Below, one piece after another: positions 45,148 through 54,430 of a stretch of 64,000 nucleotides of DNA (positions within the stretch are counted from its first letter, which is position 1; each line of letters begins with the position of its first letter). Source of the DNA: Providencia vermicola (GTDB lineage: Bacteria > Pseudomonadota > Gammaproteobacteria > Enterobacterales > Enterobacteriaceae); contig NZ_CP048796.1 in NCBI RefSeq assembly GCF_010748935.1, forward strand, positions 3,537,001-3,601,000, written 5' to 3'. The notes under the pieces are model-generated. The model was given only the letters and a program-made list of their open reading frames with translations. It was not told the origin of the DNA and did no database searches. The translations under genes and the position numbers were made by a program.

Positions 45148-45783
45148 TTAGCCCCTTGATGATTGATGGGTAAATAAGAATTTATCCATAATCATATCAA
45201 CCAGTTCAACAACACCTTCCCCAGTTTTACAGTTAGTCATCACATACGGGCGATTACCACGAACCACTTTCGTGTCGTGCTCCATCACTTCAAGGCTCGC
45301 GCCAACGTAGGGGGCTAAGTCAATTTTGTTAATCACTAAAATATCAGCCTGTACTAAACCAGGACCATTTTTACGGGGAATTTTTTCGCCTTCAGCCACA
45401 TCGATAACATAGATATAAAAGTCAGCCAATGCTGGACTAAAGGTCAATGTTAGGTTGTCACCACCACTTTCAATCATGATCACATCGCTATCAGGAAAAC
45501 GCTCTTCCATATCTTCTACTGCGGCAATGTTCATACTTGGATCTTCACGAACAGCAGTATGTGGACATGCTCCGGTCTCGACACCTAAAATTTTCTCTTC
45601 GTCTAAAATTCCTTTTAAAGTACGTTTAACTTGTTTCGCATCTTCAGTGGTCACAATGTCATTAGTGATAATTAACGGTTTAACACCACGCTCAATGAGG
45701 ATCGGAGTAATTACTTCAATAATTGCTGTTTTTCCTGAACCTACTGGTCCACCGATACCAATCCGAGTCATTTTTTTCATCAT
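45148..45783 (-). CDS. ureG: Urease accessory GTPase UreG
   Basis: A 211-aa SIMIBI-class GTPase that drives nickel delivery into urease. It shows the P-loop GGPVGSGKT, the metal-binding GACPHTAVREDPSMN (Cys-Pro-His) and the NKID guanine-specificity motif (INKIDLAP). Two adjacent ATGs (45783, 45780); GAGGAA precedes them and the second has better spacing. Between ureF and ureD in the operon. Confidence 0.97.
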   Translation of the reverse strand: MMKKMTRIGIGGPVGSGKTAIIEVITPILIERGVKPLIITNDIVTTEDAKQVKRTLKGILDEEKILGVETGACPHTAVREDPSMNIAAVEDMEERFPDSDVIMIESGGDNLTLTFSPALADFYIYVIDVAEGEKIPRKNGPGLVQADILVINKIDLAPYVGASLEVMEHDTKVVRGNRPYVMTNCKTGEGVVELVDMIMDKFLFTHQSSRG

Positions 45784-45811
45784 TATTCCTCAAAAATTTT
45801 TTAGTTAATCA

Positions 45812-46498
45812 TCAGTTCATAAACAAGCGAACAAACGATTTTGTATGTACCGCTGCCAGTACATCAATCACTGGCACATACGAGGCCATTTGTTGAATAT
45901 CGCCACATGCTGCAATGTCACAAAAAATGTCGATATCTTCATTCAATTCAAACAGAATATGTTGTGTTTCATAATGCGTAATACGCATCAAGCGCATCGC
46001 CGCACTCAAAATAGTCATGGCAATACCATATTGATGCATGACCACCACATCTCTTTCTGTTATCCCTTGAACCGCCATTACAATGGCTTGTGTCACTGGC
46101 TGAGTTCCTGGCGCTGTGCCATTTTTTATTTGTTCTAGCCACCAAGCAACCTGCTGGTTTTCAAATATATGTACTGATATCTCAGCGAGTTTCTTTCCCA
46201 TACGGGTAGTCATTATTCTCGCTTCTTCATTTAATTTACGATTGTGTACAGCCCAATCGATATTAATTAATGCCTCATTATCTTGTGCGATAACAGCTCT
46301 ATGGGCAGCAACTACCGCAATACCATCAGAGCTTGCCGCGACATTGAGTGATGTACGGACAAATGACCTTAGCGTTTCTTTATCGTGCACAACGCCTTTT
46401 TGTATTGCCGCCTCTACGCCATTCGAAAAGGTAAATGCACCGATAGGTAGCGCTGAGTCACCAAACTGCATTATCCTAATTAAATCAGATGCCTTCAT
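45812..46498 (-). CDS. ureF: Urease accessory protein UreF
   Basis: A 228-aa helical protein that gates GTPase activation and bridges UreD and UreG. Begins [20 protein letters not shown], the standard UreF start of the Yersinia type, so I use ATG at 46498 with AAGGA as ribosome site. A frame-equivalent ATG at 46525 overlaps the ureE stop (TAATG) and might permit coupled translation with nine extra residues. The C-terminal [16 protein letters not shown] end is conserved. Confidence 0.93.
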   Translation of the reverse strand: MKASDLIRIMQFGDSALPIGAFTFSNGVEAAIQKGVVHDKETLRSFVRTSLNVAASSDGIAVVAAHRAVIAQDNEALINIDWAVHNRKLNEEARIMTTRMGKKLAEISVHIFENQQVAWWLEQIKNGTAPGTQPVTQAIVMAVQGITERDVVVMHQYGIAMTILSAAMRLMRITHYETQHILFELNEDIDIFCDIAACGDIQQMASYVPVIDVLAAVHTKSFVRLFMN

Positions 46499-46524
46499 AC
46501 CATAATCCTTACCGGCAATGACCA

Positions 46525-47193
46525 TTAATGCTTATGTGTATGGCTATGCCCATGATGGTGATGGTCGTGATCGTGGTCGTGGTCATGATCGTGGTCATGT
46601 GAGTGACTATGTGCATGTTCATGGATTTGACCAATTGCAACATGCACATGCGTATCAGTATCTTCTGCGCCACCGAATAATAAACGTGCTTCTGAATGAG
46701 TCAGTTTTGGTAAAATAGACTCACCTTTTACAAAGGCAAAGGTATCTGGAGAAAAACCATGGGTACGCATGACCGATTCCATGACTTTTTCACTTACGGT
46801 TAATGGCACATAAACTTGATTATCTTTTAAAACTGCTTTCCAGTGCTGGTTTCCTAACGCATGCCCCAGTTCAAAACTGACACGAATTTGCTCTTCAGCG
46901 CTGAGCGTTTGCAGACGTTGCAAATTAACCATCATCACGTCACGCAAAGAAATTTGCACAATAACCATCGTATTGGCAGCTTCATCAAATAAAATTACAT
47001 CGCCATCAGAAAGCAAAACATTACGATCTAATGCTATACCGAGATCTAGGCCTTTTTCTGTATGTTTACGACAACGACTCTTCTGTGCTTCACGTTGGTC
47101 AAGTATCAAAACATCTAGCTGCGCTTTTTGACTTTTTTCTTGCCAAACTGGATCCTTTTTTACATTTCCAAGAATTTGTTCAATGATGATCAT
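46525..47193 (-). CDS. ureE: Urease accessory nickel-binding protein UreE with His-rich tail
   Basis: A 222-aa nickel metallochaperone. The N-terminal domain (about 1-80) and C-terminal domain ([23 protein letters not shown] with the inter-subunit nickel His) are conserved. From about residue 180 the tail is almost only His and Asp ([20 protein letters not shown]), which stores several nickel ions. The DNA of the tail is a simple GATCAT-type repeat, prone to length change. Follows ureC by 80 bases. Confidence 0.96.
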   Translation of the reverse strand: MIIIEQILGNVKKDPVWQEKSQKAQLDVLILDQREAQKSRCRKHTEKGLDLGIALDRNVLLSDGDVILFDEAANTMVIVQISLRDVMMVNLQRLQTLSAEEQIRVSFELGHALGNQHWKAVLKDNQVYVPLTVSEKVMESVMRTHGFSPDTFAFVKGESILPKLTHSEARLLFGGAEDTDTHVHVAIGQIHEHAHSHSHDHDHDHDHDHDHHHHGHSHTHKH

Positions 47194-47273
47194 CGCATTA
47201 CCTATTACGTTAATTCTGCCTGCTTAAAGCAGGCAGAAAGTAAAACAATCAAATTACGGGACGTGTCGCAGTA

Positions 47274-48992
47274 TTAACCAAAGAAATAACGTTGGTTCAT
47301 CGCTGCTTCACTAATCGGTTGGCAAGTAGCATGTTCGCCATTTACTTTTACAGCAAAAGTTTCAGGATCAACTTCAATGTTCGGAGTTTCACCATTACGA
47401 ACTAAATCACGCTTACCAATCGCACGGCAGTTGTTAACCGCAACAACTTGGCGCTCTAAACCTGCTTTTTCTTTAACACCATCATCTAATGCCGCTTGGG
47501 AAACAAATGTGACACATGTGTCATTAACTGTTTTACCCATAGCACCGAACATTGGACGATAGAATACTGGCTGTGGTGTCGGCAGTGATGCATTTGGATC
47601 CCCCATTGCCGCCCAGTTAATCAGGCCACCTTTAATAACCAGTTTTGGTTTAGCACCAAACATTTTTGGATCCCACAACACCAAGTCAGCCATTTTGCCA
47701 ACCTCGATTGAACCTAAGATGTGACTCACACCCTGAGCAATCGCTGGGTTAATGGTGATTTTTGCAACGTAACGTAGAACGCGGAAGTTATCATTACCCG
47801 GTGCATCTTCAGGCAGTTTGCCACGTGAAGCTTTCATGGCATTAGCAGTTTGAATGATTCTTAACCAGTTCTCACCAACACGACCCATCGCTTGTGAGTC
47901 ACTCGAGAACATCGAAATTGCTCCCATATCATGCAATACGTTTTCCGCTGCGATAGTTTCAGGACGAACACGGCTTTCAGCAAAAGAAACGTCTGATGGA
48001 ATATTGGGGTTTAAGTTGTGGCAAACCATGATCATATCAAACAATTCTGATTGGCTATTAACACCAAAAGGAAGTGTTGGGTTAGTTGAACTTGGCAACA
48101 CATTGGGCTGGCTAACAACTTTAATAATATCTGGTGCGTGACCGCCACCCGCCCCCTCAGTGTGATAGGTGTGGATAGTACGGCCTTCGAAAGCTTCGAT
48201 CGTATCTTCTACATAACCACCTTCGTTCAGGCTGTCTGTATGCACAGAAATTTGCACATCAAACTCATCCGCGATACGCAGTGCGTGACGGATTGCGTTA
48301 CCTGTTGCGCCCCAGTCTTCATGTACTTTTAAACCTGCTGCACCAGCAACCAATTGCTCTATTAATGGTTCGCGCGTATATGAGTTACCTTTACCCAAAA
48401 TACCGACGTTGATTGGTAAGCCTTCAATGGCACGCAACATCGCACGCATGTTCCATGGACCCGCAGTTACTGTGGTACCGTTAGTGCCATCAGTGGGTCC
48501 AATGCCCCCACCAAAGAAAGTCGTCACACCATTTGATAACGCCGCATAAGCCTGCTGAGGTGAAATTAAATGAATATGGGTATCGATACCTGCGGCAGTT
48601 AAAATTAAGTGTTCACCTGAGATAGCATCCGTTGCGACACCCACGACCATTCCAGGGGTAATATTGTCTTGAACATTTGGGTTACCACTTTTACCAACCC
48701 CAACAATTTTACCGTTTTTAATCCCTACATCAGCTTTGATCACACCTAAACGTGCATCCACAATCGTGACGTTGGTAATAACGAGATCAAGAACGCCGTT
48801 ATCACTGGTAAAGGTATTATTTGCCCCCATACCATCACGTAAAGATTTACCTCCACCATAGACAGACTCTTCGCCATATCCACGCAAATCTTTCTCGATT
48901 TCAATATACAGATCTGTATCACCTAAACGAATTTTATCGCCGACTGTTGGGCCAAATAGGCCGCTATATTCTTGTCTAGAAATTTGTGGCAT
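47274..48992 (-). CDS. ureC: Urease alpha subunit (catalytic)
   Basis: A 572-aa amidohydrolase that splits urea to ammonia and carbamate. Active-site features seen: the HIHLISPQQ nickel ligands (about 137-139), the carbamylated lysine in GAAGLKVHEDWG (about 218), HTDSLNEGG, HTEGAGGGHAPD, and the mobile-flap cysteine in MVCHNLNPNIPSDVSFAESRVR (about 320). Length and all landmark residues are normal for a working enzyme (Klebsiella UreC 567 aa). Confidence 0.99.
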   Translation of the reverse strand: MPQISRQEYSGLFGPTVGDKIRLGDTDLYIEIEKDLRGYGEESVYGGGKSLRDGMGANNTFTSDNGVLDLVITNVTIVDARLGVIKADVGIKNGKIVGVGKSGNPNVQDNITPGMVVGVATDAISGEHLILTAAGIDTHIHLISPQQAYAALSNGVTTFFGGGIGPTDGTNGTTVTAGPWNMRAMLRAIEGLPINVGILGKGNSYTREPLIEQLVAGAAGLKVHEDWGATGNAIRHALRIADEFDVQISVHTDSLNEGGYVEDTIEAFEGRTIHTYHTEGAGGGHAPDIIKVVSQPNVLPSSTNPTLPFGVNSQSELFDMIMVCHNLNPNIPSDVSFAESRVRPETIAAENVLHDMGAISMFSSDSQAMGRVGENWLRIIQTANAMKASRGKLPEDAPGNDNFRVLRYVAKITINPAIAQGVSHILGSIEVGKMADLVLWDPKMFGAKPKLVIKGGLINWAAMGDPNASLPTPQPVFYRPMFGAMGKTVNDTCVTFVSQAALDDGVKEKAGLERQVVAVNNCRAIGKRDLVRNGETPNIEVDPETFAVKVNGEHATCQPISEAAMNQRYFFG

Positions 48993-49054
48993 TTTATTTA
49001 CCTTTAAAGTTAATAAGGTACATAGTTATTTATCGTTATCGATAAACAACACAA

Positions 49055-49480
49055 TTACTGTTCTTTATGTTTGTAACCGCGAGCGATCGCTTCATTTAAT
49101 GCAATCGCTTTTGCTGGACGTTCTGTTGTTGCGACGTTATTACCTGCCCAACCATCAACGAGGTTATTAAATCCATAAACAGTTTGTTTTCCACCGAAAG
49201 GGATAAGTGATACTTCAATTTCATCGCCTGGCTCAAAACGTATTGCAGTCGTAGAAGCAATATTTAAACGCTTACCATAAGCCGCAGAACGATCAAATTC
49301 TAATGCGTGGTTAACTTCAAAAAAATGAAAGTGAGAACCTATTTGTATCGGGCGGTCACCTGTATTTCGCACTTTTATTTTAGTTTCAGGTTTGCCTACA
49401 TTAAATTCAATTGGGGTATCCGCTAAAATAACCCCACCTAAAGGTGTAGGTGCTTTTGTATCTGTTTTCGCGTTGCTCAT
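49055..49480 (-). CDS. ureB: Urease beta subunit
   Basis: A 141-aa structural subunit, with the conserved [40 protein letters not shown] and [11 protein letters not shown] segments. It has an N-terminal extension of about 20 residues ([17 protein letters not shown]) not present in Klebsiella UreB (106 aa) but usual in the Yersinia/Morganella group. Follows ureA by 20 bases. Confidence 0.97.
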   Translation of the reverse strand: MSNAKTDTKAPTPLGGVILADTPIEFNVGKPETKIKVRNTGDRPIQIGSHFHFFEVNHALEFDRSAAYGKRLNIASTTAIRFEPGDEIEVSLIPFGGKQTVYGFNNLVDGWAGNNVATTERPAKAIALNEAIARGYKHKEQ

Positions 49481-49500
49481 ATGTTCACCTCGTCATTAGC

Positions 49501-49803
49501 TTATTTTATCGGATTATGAACAGTCACCAGACGTGTGCCATCAGTAAAAATAGCTTCAACCTGTACGTTTGGAATTAAATCCCACACACCATCCATAACA
49601 TCTTTTTTAGTTAAGACAGATGCGGCTTCTTTCATCACATCTTCAACGGTTTTACCATCGCGTGCACCTTCTAAAGCCGTAACCGTAATAATGGCAACCG
49701 CTTCTGGATAATTTAATTTCACACCACGATCACGACGTTTTTGTGCAACGTCTGCGAGTGTATAAACCATCAATTTTTCAATTTCCCTTGGGGTTAATTG
49801 CAT
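49501..49803 (-). CDS. ureA: Urease gamma subunit
   Basis: A 100-aa subunit: [37 protein letters not shown], and the C-terminal [18 protein letters not shown] are all canonical. First gene of the urease operon. A GAGG ribosome site precedes the ATG. No ureR (AraC-type activator) lies nearby, so this operon is probably not of the urea-inducible plasmid type; regulation by nitrogen or pH is possible. Confidence 0.98.
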   Translation of the reverse strand: MQLTPREIEKLMVYTLADVAQKRRDRGVKLNYPEAVAIITVTALEGARDGKTVEDVMKEAASVLTKKDVMDGVWDLIPNVQVEAIFTDGTRLVTVHNPIK

Positions 49804-50193
49804 AACGCCTCCTCGATTGATAAAAGTTTGTATTTATCAATACAGATAAATATTTATTAAACGCGTTAAATAGCCATACTAAAAATAATTCGAGATGTAG
49901 GTTAGCGACAATCGAAAATAGGCGTGGACATAGATAAACGATATAGTCCGGCTCGCTGAGCGTAGTCACTCCCACTGAAACTTAAAGCATGACAAATATA
50001 AACAATCCGTTGCGATATGACTCCTTGTAAAAACAAATAACAAGTTCGCTGTATTTAAAAAACATTCATATTAAAAGCATCTTATTTTATTAAAAAGACA
50101 ATCATTAAATGATTAGTCAAAATAAGTTTGTTAATATTATTAATGATTTTAGATTAAAAAATTTGGCATCCTATTTAATTAAGCGCAAAATAG
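49804..50193 (-). other. Urease promoter region
   Basis: 390 bases between nikD-like and ureA genes. The half next to ureA contains a dispersed repeat copy (49876-50000); the rest is very AT-rich (AATAAAATAAGATGC and similar on the minus strand). The ureA promoter must be in here or upstream of the repeat. No NtrC/sigma-54 -24/-12 pair (TGGCAC-N5-TTGCW) is convincing. Confidence 0.5.
49876..50000 (-). repeat. Dispersed intergenic repeat, copy E
   Basis: On the minus strand it begins TATATTTGTCATGCTTTAAG and ends CATCTCGAATTATTTTTAG, matching both ends of the copy A family (CTCGTCATACTTCAAG ... CTGCAACTCGAATTATT) with a diverged body. It sits in the leader of the urease operon. Confidence 0.55.
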
Positions 50194-50976
50194 TTATTGT
50201 TTAAACTTCATAAATTGATGCTCAGGTAAAGAGTTCCATAACGATTGAAGCCATTTACCCCCTCCGCCATTTTGTAATTTTTCACTCGTTAATACTTCTT
50301 CCAGTGACCCATTGCGTAAAAGTGCAATACGATCAGCGAAACGAACAGCCATCGCAAGATCGTGCGTTACCCACAAAATACCTTTCCCATCTCTACACAA
50401 TGACTTGATATGTTCCAATAGTTGGATGGCATGTTCATCATCCAGCCAAGAAGAAATCTCATCGGCTAAGATATATTCAGCACGTGATAATGTAGCACTA
50501 CAGGCTAGAACACGTTTTGCCATTCCACCTGATAATTGACTTGGATAATTATTCACCACACTTGATTGCAAGTTATATTGCTGCAAATGCTGAGCCACAT
50601 CATGCATTTTGATATGTTGCCCACTGAGCACGGCAGCCCTTTCTAGTTGAGGGCCGATCCGAATTAAAGGATTTAAAGCACTCACCCCTTGTGGTATATA
50701 ACATAAAGAGTTACCACGATACTGCTGCTTAGTTTTTTCCGTTAGCTTATTACCATTTAACACGATATTGCCATGACAGCGCATATTGTCAGGTAATAGG
50801 CCTAAGCCACTTTGTAATAATAGGCTTTTGCCTTCACCACTGCCGCCCACTAGCGCAACCATCTCTCCAGGGCGGACATCCAATGAGATATCGTTCAACA
50901 ATGGCTGCCAACGTTTCTTTCCTAGCCAACGAAACTGTGCCACATCTACGGTTAAATGATCAAAACTTAACATCAT
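50194..50976 (-). CDS. Nickel ABC importer ATPase (NikD/YntD-like)
   Basis: A 260-aa ATPase with Walker A (GGSGEGKSL), signature LSGGMAKRVLACSA, Walker B (YILADEIS) and switch His (WVTHDLAMAV). Member of the oligopeptide/nickel branch. ATG at 50976 overlaps the stop of the preceding permease gene (ATGA). Works with the NikE-like ATPase at 39.9 kb, separated from it by the whole urease block. Confidence 0.82.
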   Translation of the reverse strand: MMLSFDHLTVDVAQFRWLGKKRWQPLLNDISLDVRPGEMVALVGGSGEGKSLLLQSGLGLLPDNMRCHGNIVLNGNKLTEKTKQQYRGNSLCYIPQGVSALNPLIRIGPQLERAAVLSGQHIKMHDVAQHLQQYNLQSSVVNNYPSQLSGGMAKRVLACSATLSRAEYILADEISSWLDDEHAIQLLEHIKSLCRDGKGILWVTHDLAMAVRFADRIALLRNGSLEEVLTSEKLQNGGGGKWLQSLWNSLPEHQFMKFKQ

Positions 50977-51779
50977 GCTCCCCTTAACCATAAGTTCTGG
51001 ACAGATTTAGCAAACTGGTCAAATAACAATACCAATCCTACTAATGCAAGCCCCGGAAACATCGCTAACCACCAAGCACCTGTACTTAAATAACGCAGCG
51101 CATCCGATAATAAGATCCCTAACGATGGCTCATGTGGTGACAAGCCAAAACCCAGAAAACTCAATGCAGCGCTGTGTAAAATAGCATGTGGAAACATCAA
51201 TAATGTTCCAACCATCCACTGCGGTAAAATCATTGGCAGATAATCATATCGGCAACGGTATAGCGCACTGTTACCAATGCGACGCGATAACATGATGTAA
51301 TCTGCTTGCTGCACTCGCAATAACTCAGAACGTAAGATAAGCGTTAATTTTGGCCAGTGAGTTAATGCAACCGCCCAAATAACGCCCGCCTTCCCTCCCC
51401 CGAGGGTAAAGCAGATTAAGATCAGCAAAAGCAAATGAGGCAGTGCTAATAATGAATCGATGATACCACGTACGATGTAATCCATTGTTTTGCTAAATGA
51501 CGATAAACCCGCCATCACGACTGCGATTAAACCACTCGATATCGCTGCCGTCGTACCAATCTGTAAACTAGTCGCTAAACCTTGAAATACCCTATCCCAT
51601 AAATCACGCCCCAAATTATCAGTACCGAATAAATGAACTAATGACGGTGCTTGACGACGATCTAACAGGTTTACTTCGATATCCGTTTGTGAAAGCCATA
51701 TGGCATAAATCGCTAACACACATAAACAAACTAAAGAAATAACTAACTTCAGTAAAGCTCGGTTTGGGTTATAGGTCAT
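50973..51779 (-). CDS. Nickel ABC importer permease (NikC/YntC-like)
   Basis: A 268-aa membrane protein of the DppC/NikC type: five or six helices, FGTDNLGRDLWDRVFQG near residue 50, and the EAA loop region ILRSELLRVQQADYIMLSRRIG. Overlaps the upstream permease gene by four bases (ATGA) and the ATPase gene downstream. Nickel as substrate is inferred from its place next to urease. Confidence 0.82.
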   Translation of the reverse strand: MTYNPNRALLKLVISLVCLCVLAIYAIWLSQTDIEVNLLDRRQAPSLVHLFGTDNLGRDLWDRVFQGLATSLQIGTTAAISSGLIAVVMAGLSSFSKTMDYIVRGIIDSLLALPHLLLLILICFTLGGGKAGVIWAVALTHWPKLTLILRSELLRVQQADYIMLSRRIGNSALYRCRYDYLPMILPQWMVGTLLMFPHAILHSAALSFLGFGLSPHEPSLGILLSDALRYLSTGAWWLAMFPGLALVGLVLLFDQFAKSVQNLWLRGA

Positions 51780-52744
51780 GATCCTCTAATCACTCCCTGA
51801 TTAATCTTTTTCAATAACAAATCTGAAAGGCTATTGCTGAAAAAGATCACTACTGCACACAGCATAACAATCCCCATCAGCAATGGAATATCTCCCCGTA
51901 GCCCTGCATCAATAGTCGCTTGCCCTAAACCGGGGTACGCAAATACCTTTTCAGCCAATAATGCACCACTGAGTAATTCCCCCACCGAAGCAAACTGTAA
52001 ACACATCGCTGGTGTAATCGCATGTTTTAAAACATGAAAACTCACCATTGGCCACCCTTTATCACCCTGCGCTTTCGCATAGTGGATAAACTCACTATTC
52101 ATCACTTCCGCCACTTTAGAACGAGTGTGTAAGGCGATATTTCCCACTCCCAGCAGCCCTAGAGCAATCACTGGTAGCACCAAATGATGGATTTTTTGTG
52201 ACCATGTCGCTGTTTGTTCATCTAAGCCGATTGGCCACGCACAACAAATTGGTGCCCAATGCAACGAAACTGCAAATAATGACAGTAATAACAATCCTAT
52301 CCAAAACACAGGGATAGAAGCTAATAAGTAGGATAATGTTGAAATCACCCTATCTGGCCAACGATTCAGGTAACGCCCCGCCACTAATCCTAAGACAAAA
52401 CCTATAATCCCAGAAAATAACCACGCTGATATCAATAATGCTAATGAAGGCGCTAATCTATCAGCTATGACTTGTGATACTGGCGTGTTATAGAGCATAG
52501 AATAGCCCATATCACCTTGTAATAGCTGCGAAAACCAACGCCAGAACTGCATCCATAATGGCTGGTCAAGTCCCCAACGAGCAGCAATCAGTGGATACTG
52601 CTCAGGGGGAACATGCATTAAATCATTACCAATATAAGCTTTTATCGGATCAATAGGTGAATAGCTTAAGAGGATAAAAACCCCTATCGCTGTCACCAAT
52701 AACAAACAAATAAATCGCAGTAAAAGCCCTACTGTTGTGCGCAT
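51776..52744 (-). CDS. Nickel ABC importer permease (NikB/YntB-like)
   Basis: A 322-aa protein of the DppB/NikB type: an N-terminal helix with FILLSYSPIDPIKAYIG, six helices, and the EAA loop HYAKAQGDKGWPMVSFHVLKHA. Its start overlaps the stop of the binding-protein gene by one base. Part of the A-B-C-D set. Confidence 0.82.
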   Translation of the reverse strand: MRTTVGLLLRFICLLLVTAIGVFILLSYSPIDPIKAYIGNDLMHVPPEQYPLIAARWGLDQPLWMQFWRWFSQLLQGDMGYSMLYNTPVSQVIADRLAPSLALLISAWLFSGIIGFVLGLVAGRYLNRWPDRVISTLSYLLASIPVFWIGLLLLSLFAVSLHWAPICCAWPIGLDEQTATWSQKIHHLVLPVIALGLLGVGNIALHTRSKVAEVMNSEFIHYAKAQGDKGWPMVSFHVLKHAITPAMCLQFASVGELLSGALLAEKVFAYPGLGQATIDAGLRGDIPLLMGIVMLCAVVIFFSNSLSDLLLKKINQGVIRGS

Positions 52745-54333
52745 TATTTACAGGTCCAAGCCCAATCATCAACGTTATTCAATACAGACCAAGAACCATG
52801 AATTTCAGGTGCACCTTTACCTAATTCAACACAGTTATCTAATAAATAGATATGTTGAATATTCATCAACCATGCCCAAGCCGCATCCCCTTGGATACCC
52901 GTTCCTGTTTGACCATTCCAGTCCACTTGCTGCCATAATGGAATCGCTGCGGTTTGGTCTGGTTGACGCAATGCCTCTTCAATAACTTCATCGATGGCTG
53001 GATTTTTATAATACCCAGGGTTATAGAAGCCAACACCAGCAGCCTTACTGCTATAGTTATGCACAAGTTCCATTGGATCAAGGCTACCCCAACCAAATAA
53101 TGTTGGGTTGGCATGCATGTAGCGTTCAACGGTTTCCCAACTTCCTGATTTCAGATCCATCTCAATACCGATAGGTTTCAAACTTGCTCTGACCGCTTGA
53201 GCTAAATCACGACGAGTCGTATCACCGCTGGCATACCATAGGGTCAGCTTGGCAACTTTACCGTCTTTTTCTCTCAGACCATCTTTATTTAATTTCCAGC
53301 CCGCCTCTTCTAAAATAGCTTTCGCTTTTTCTACATCACCATCTTTAAACGATGATTTAGGGTTATTCCAAGGTAGCCCTTCAACCCCTGTATAAGCAGG
53401 GATAGCAAATCCTTCGAGTACTGTTTCAGCCAATAATTTACGGTCGATCACATAGTTAATCGCTTTTCGCACTGCTACATCGGAGGTGATATCGTTACCA
53501 ATTGGATTACCTTGCGCATCTTTTTCACCTGCGGGAGGAATAGGGAAAGAGATCCCTCGATTCTCTACACTATGGCGTTCAACCAATTTCATATCTTTGA
53601 CATTTTTAGCATTAGCTGCGATAGCAGCAGGAATACGCACGATATCAAGTTGACGACTCTGTGCCGCCGCAAAAGCGGAGTCCTCATCAAGGAATACGAA
53701 AACCATCTTATTAAAATCGTTTTTTGGCCCCGCATAGTATGGATTTTGTTCAACAATCAATTGCTGTCCAGGTTGAAACTCCACCAAACGATATGGACCC
53801 GCACCAATCGGATTATGTGCATATTTTTTAGCATCGTACTTATCAGCAGAAACAATACCTAATGAACCTAATACGTTAATAAAGGTACTTTGAGGCGATG
53901 ATAATGTAATCTTAACGGTTAACGGATCAATCGCTTCAGCCTTAGCAAAATTCCCCATATCCACTTTACCGCCACTTGCAGCGGCATTGTTATAAGTGAA
54001 AACCACATCTTTTGCCGCTAATGGCGAACCATCAGAAAATTTTAAATCTTTCTTTAATTTTAGCGTCCAAATTTTACCATCATCAGAATGTTCATATTTA
54101 TCAAGCATATAACTATGCCATGATAAATCTGCATTCTGTTTTAACAGCGGGCTATGAAGAAGCATATAGCTGCCATGGCTCCACCCTAACATAGGGTCAA
54201 AACCTTCTGTTGGCTCAGAACCAATCGCCAGACGTAAAGTATGTTGATCTTGTGGGATAGAATCGGCTAAAGCCCCCATAGATAGCCCCATTAAGCATGC
54301 AGCTTGAATCGCTATTGCTAATTTCTTTTTCAT
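52744..54333 (-). CDS. Nickel/peptide ABC transporter periplasmic binding protein (NikA/YntA-like)
   Basis: A 529-aa SBP_bac_5 family protein: signal peptide (ending SMGALA), LRLAIGSEPTEGFDPMLGW, the conserved LKKDLKFSDGSPLAAKDVVFTYN segment, and an IGAGPYRLVEFQPGQ strand. Such proteins bind peptides, or nickel complexed by small ligands. The position before urease genes and the permease/ATPase set points to nickel. First gene of the importer, 97 bases after amtB. Confidence 0.82.
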   Translation of the reverse strand: MKKKLAIAIQAACLMGLSMGALADSIPQDQHTLRLAIGSEPTEGFDPMLGWSHGSYMLLHSPLLKQNADLSWHSYMLDKYEHSDDGKIWTLKLKKDLKFSDGSPLAAKDVVFTYNNAAASGGKVDMGNFAKAEAIDPLTVKITLSSPQSTFINVLGSLGIVSADKYDAKKYAHNPIGAGPYRLVEFQPGQQLIVEQNPYYAGPKNDFNKMVFVFLDEDSAFAAAQSRQLDIVRIPAAIAANAKNVKDMKLVERHSVENRGISFPIPPAGEKDAQGNPIGNDITSDVAVRKAINYVIDRKLLAETVLEGFAIPAYTGVEGLPWNNPKSSFKDGDVEKAKAILEEAGWKLNKDGLREKDGKVAKLTLWYASGDTTRRDLAQAVRASLKPIGIEMDLKSGSWETVERYMHANPTLFGWGSLDPMELVHNYSSKAAGVGFYNPGYYKNPAIDEVIEEALRQPDQTAAIPLWQQVDWNGQTGTGIQGDAAWAWLMNIQHIYLLDNCVELGKGAPEIHGSWSVLNNVDDWAWTCK

Positions 54334-54397
54334 CTTATCCTCTTCATATTTTGTTCATTTTTATAATATTGTTATTTAAAAATAGGTTTAATCAGAA

Positions 54398-54421
54398 ACT
54401 AAGCCACCTAAGTGGCTTAGT
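54398..54421 (-). terminator. Palindrome/terminator between amtB and the nickel importer
   Basis: ACTAAGCCAC and GTGGCTTAGT form a perfect 10-bp stem with a 4-nt loop; on the minus strand TTTCTGATT follows. It would separate or attenuate transcription from amtB into the importer genes. Confidence 0.55.
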
Positions 54422-54430
54422 GACTAAACA

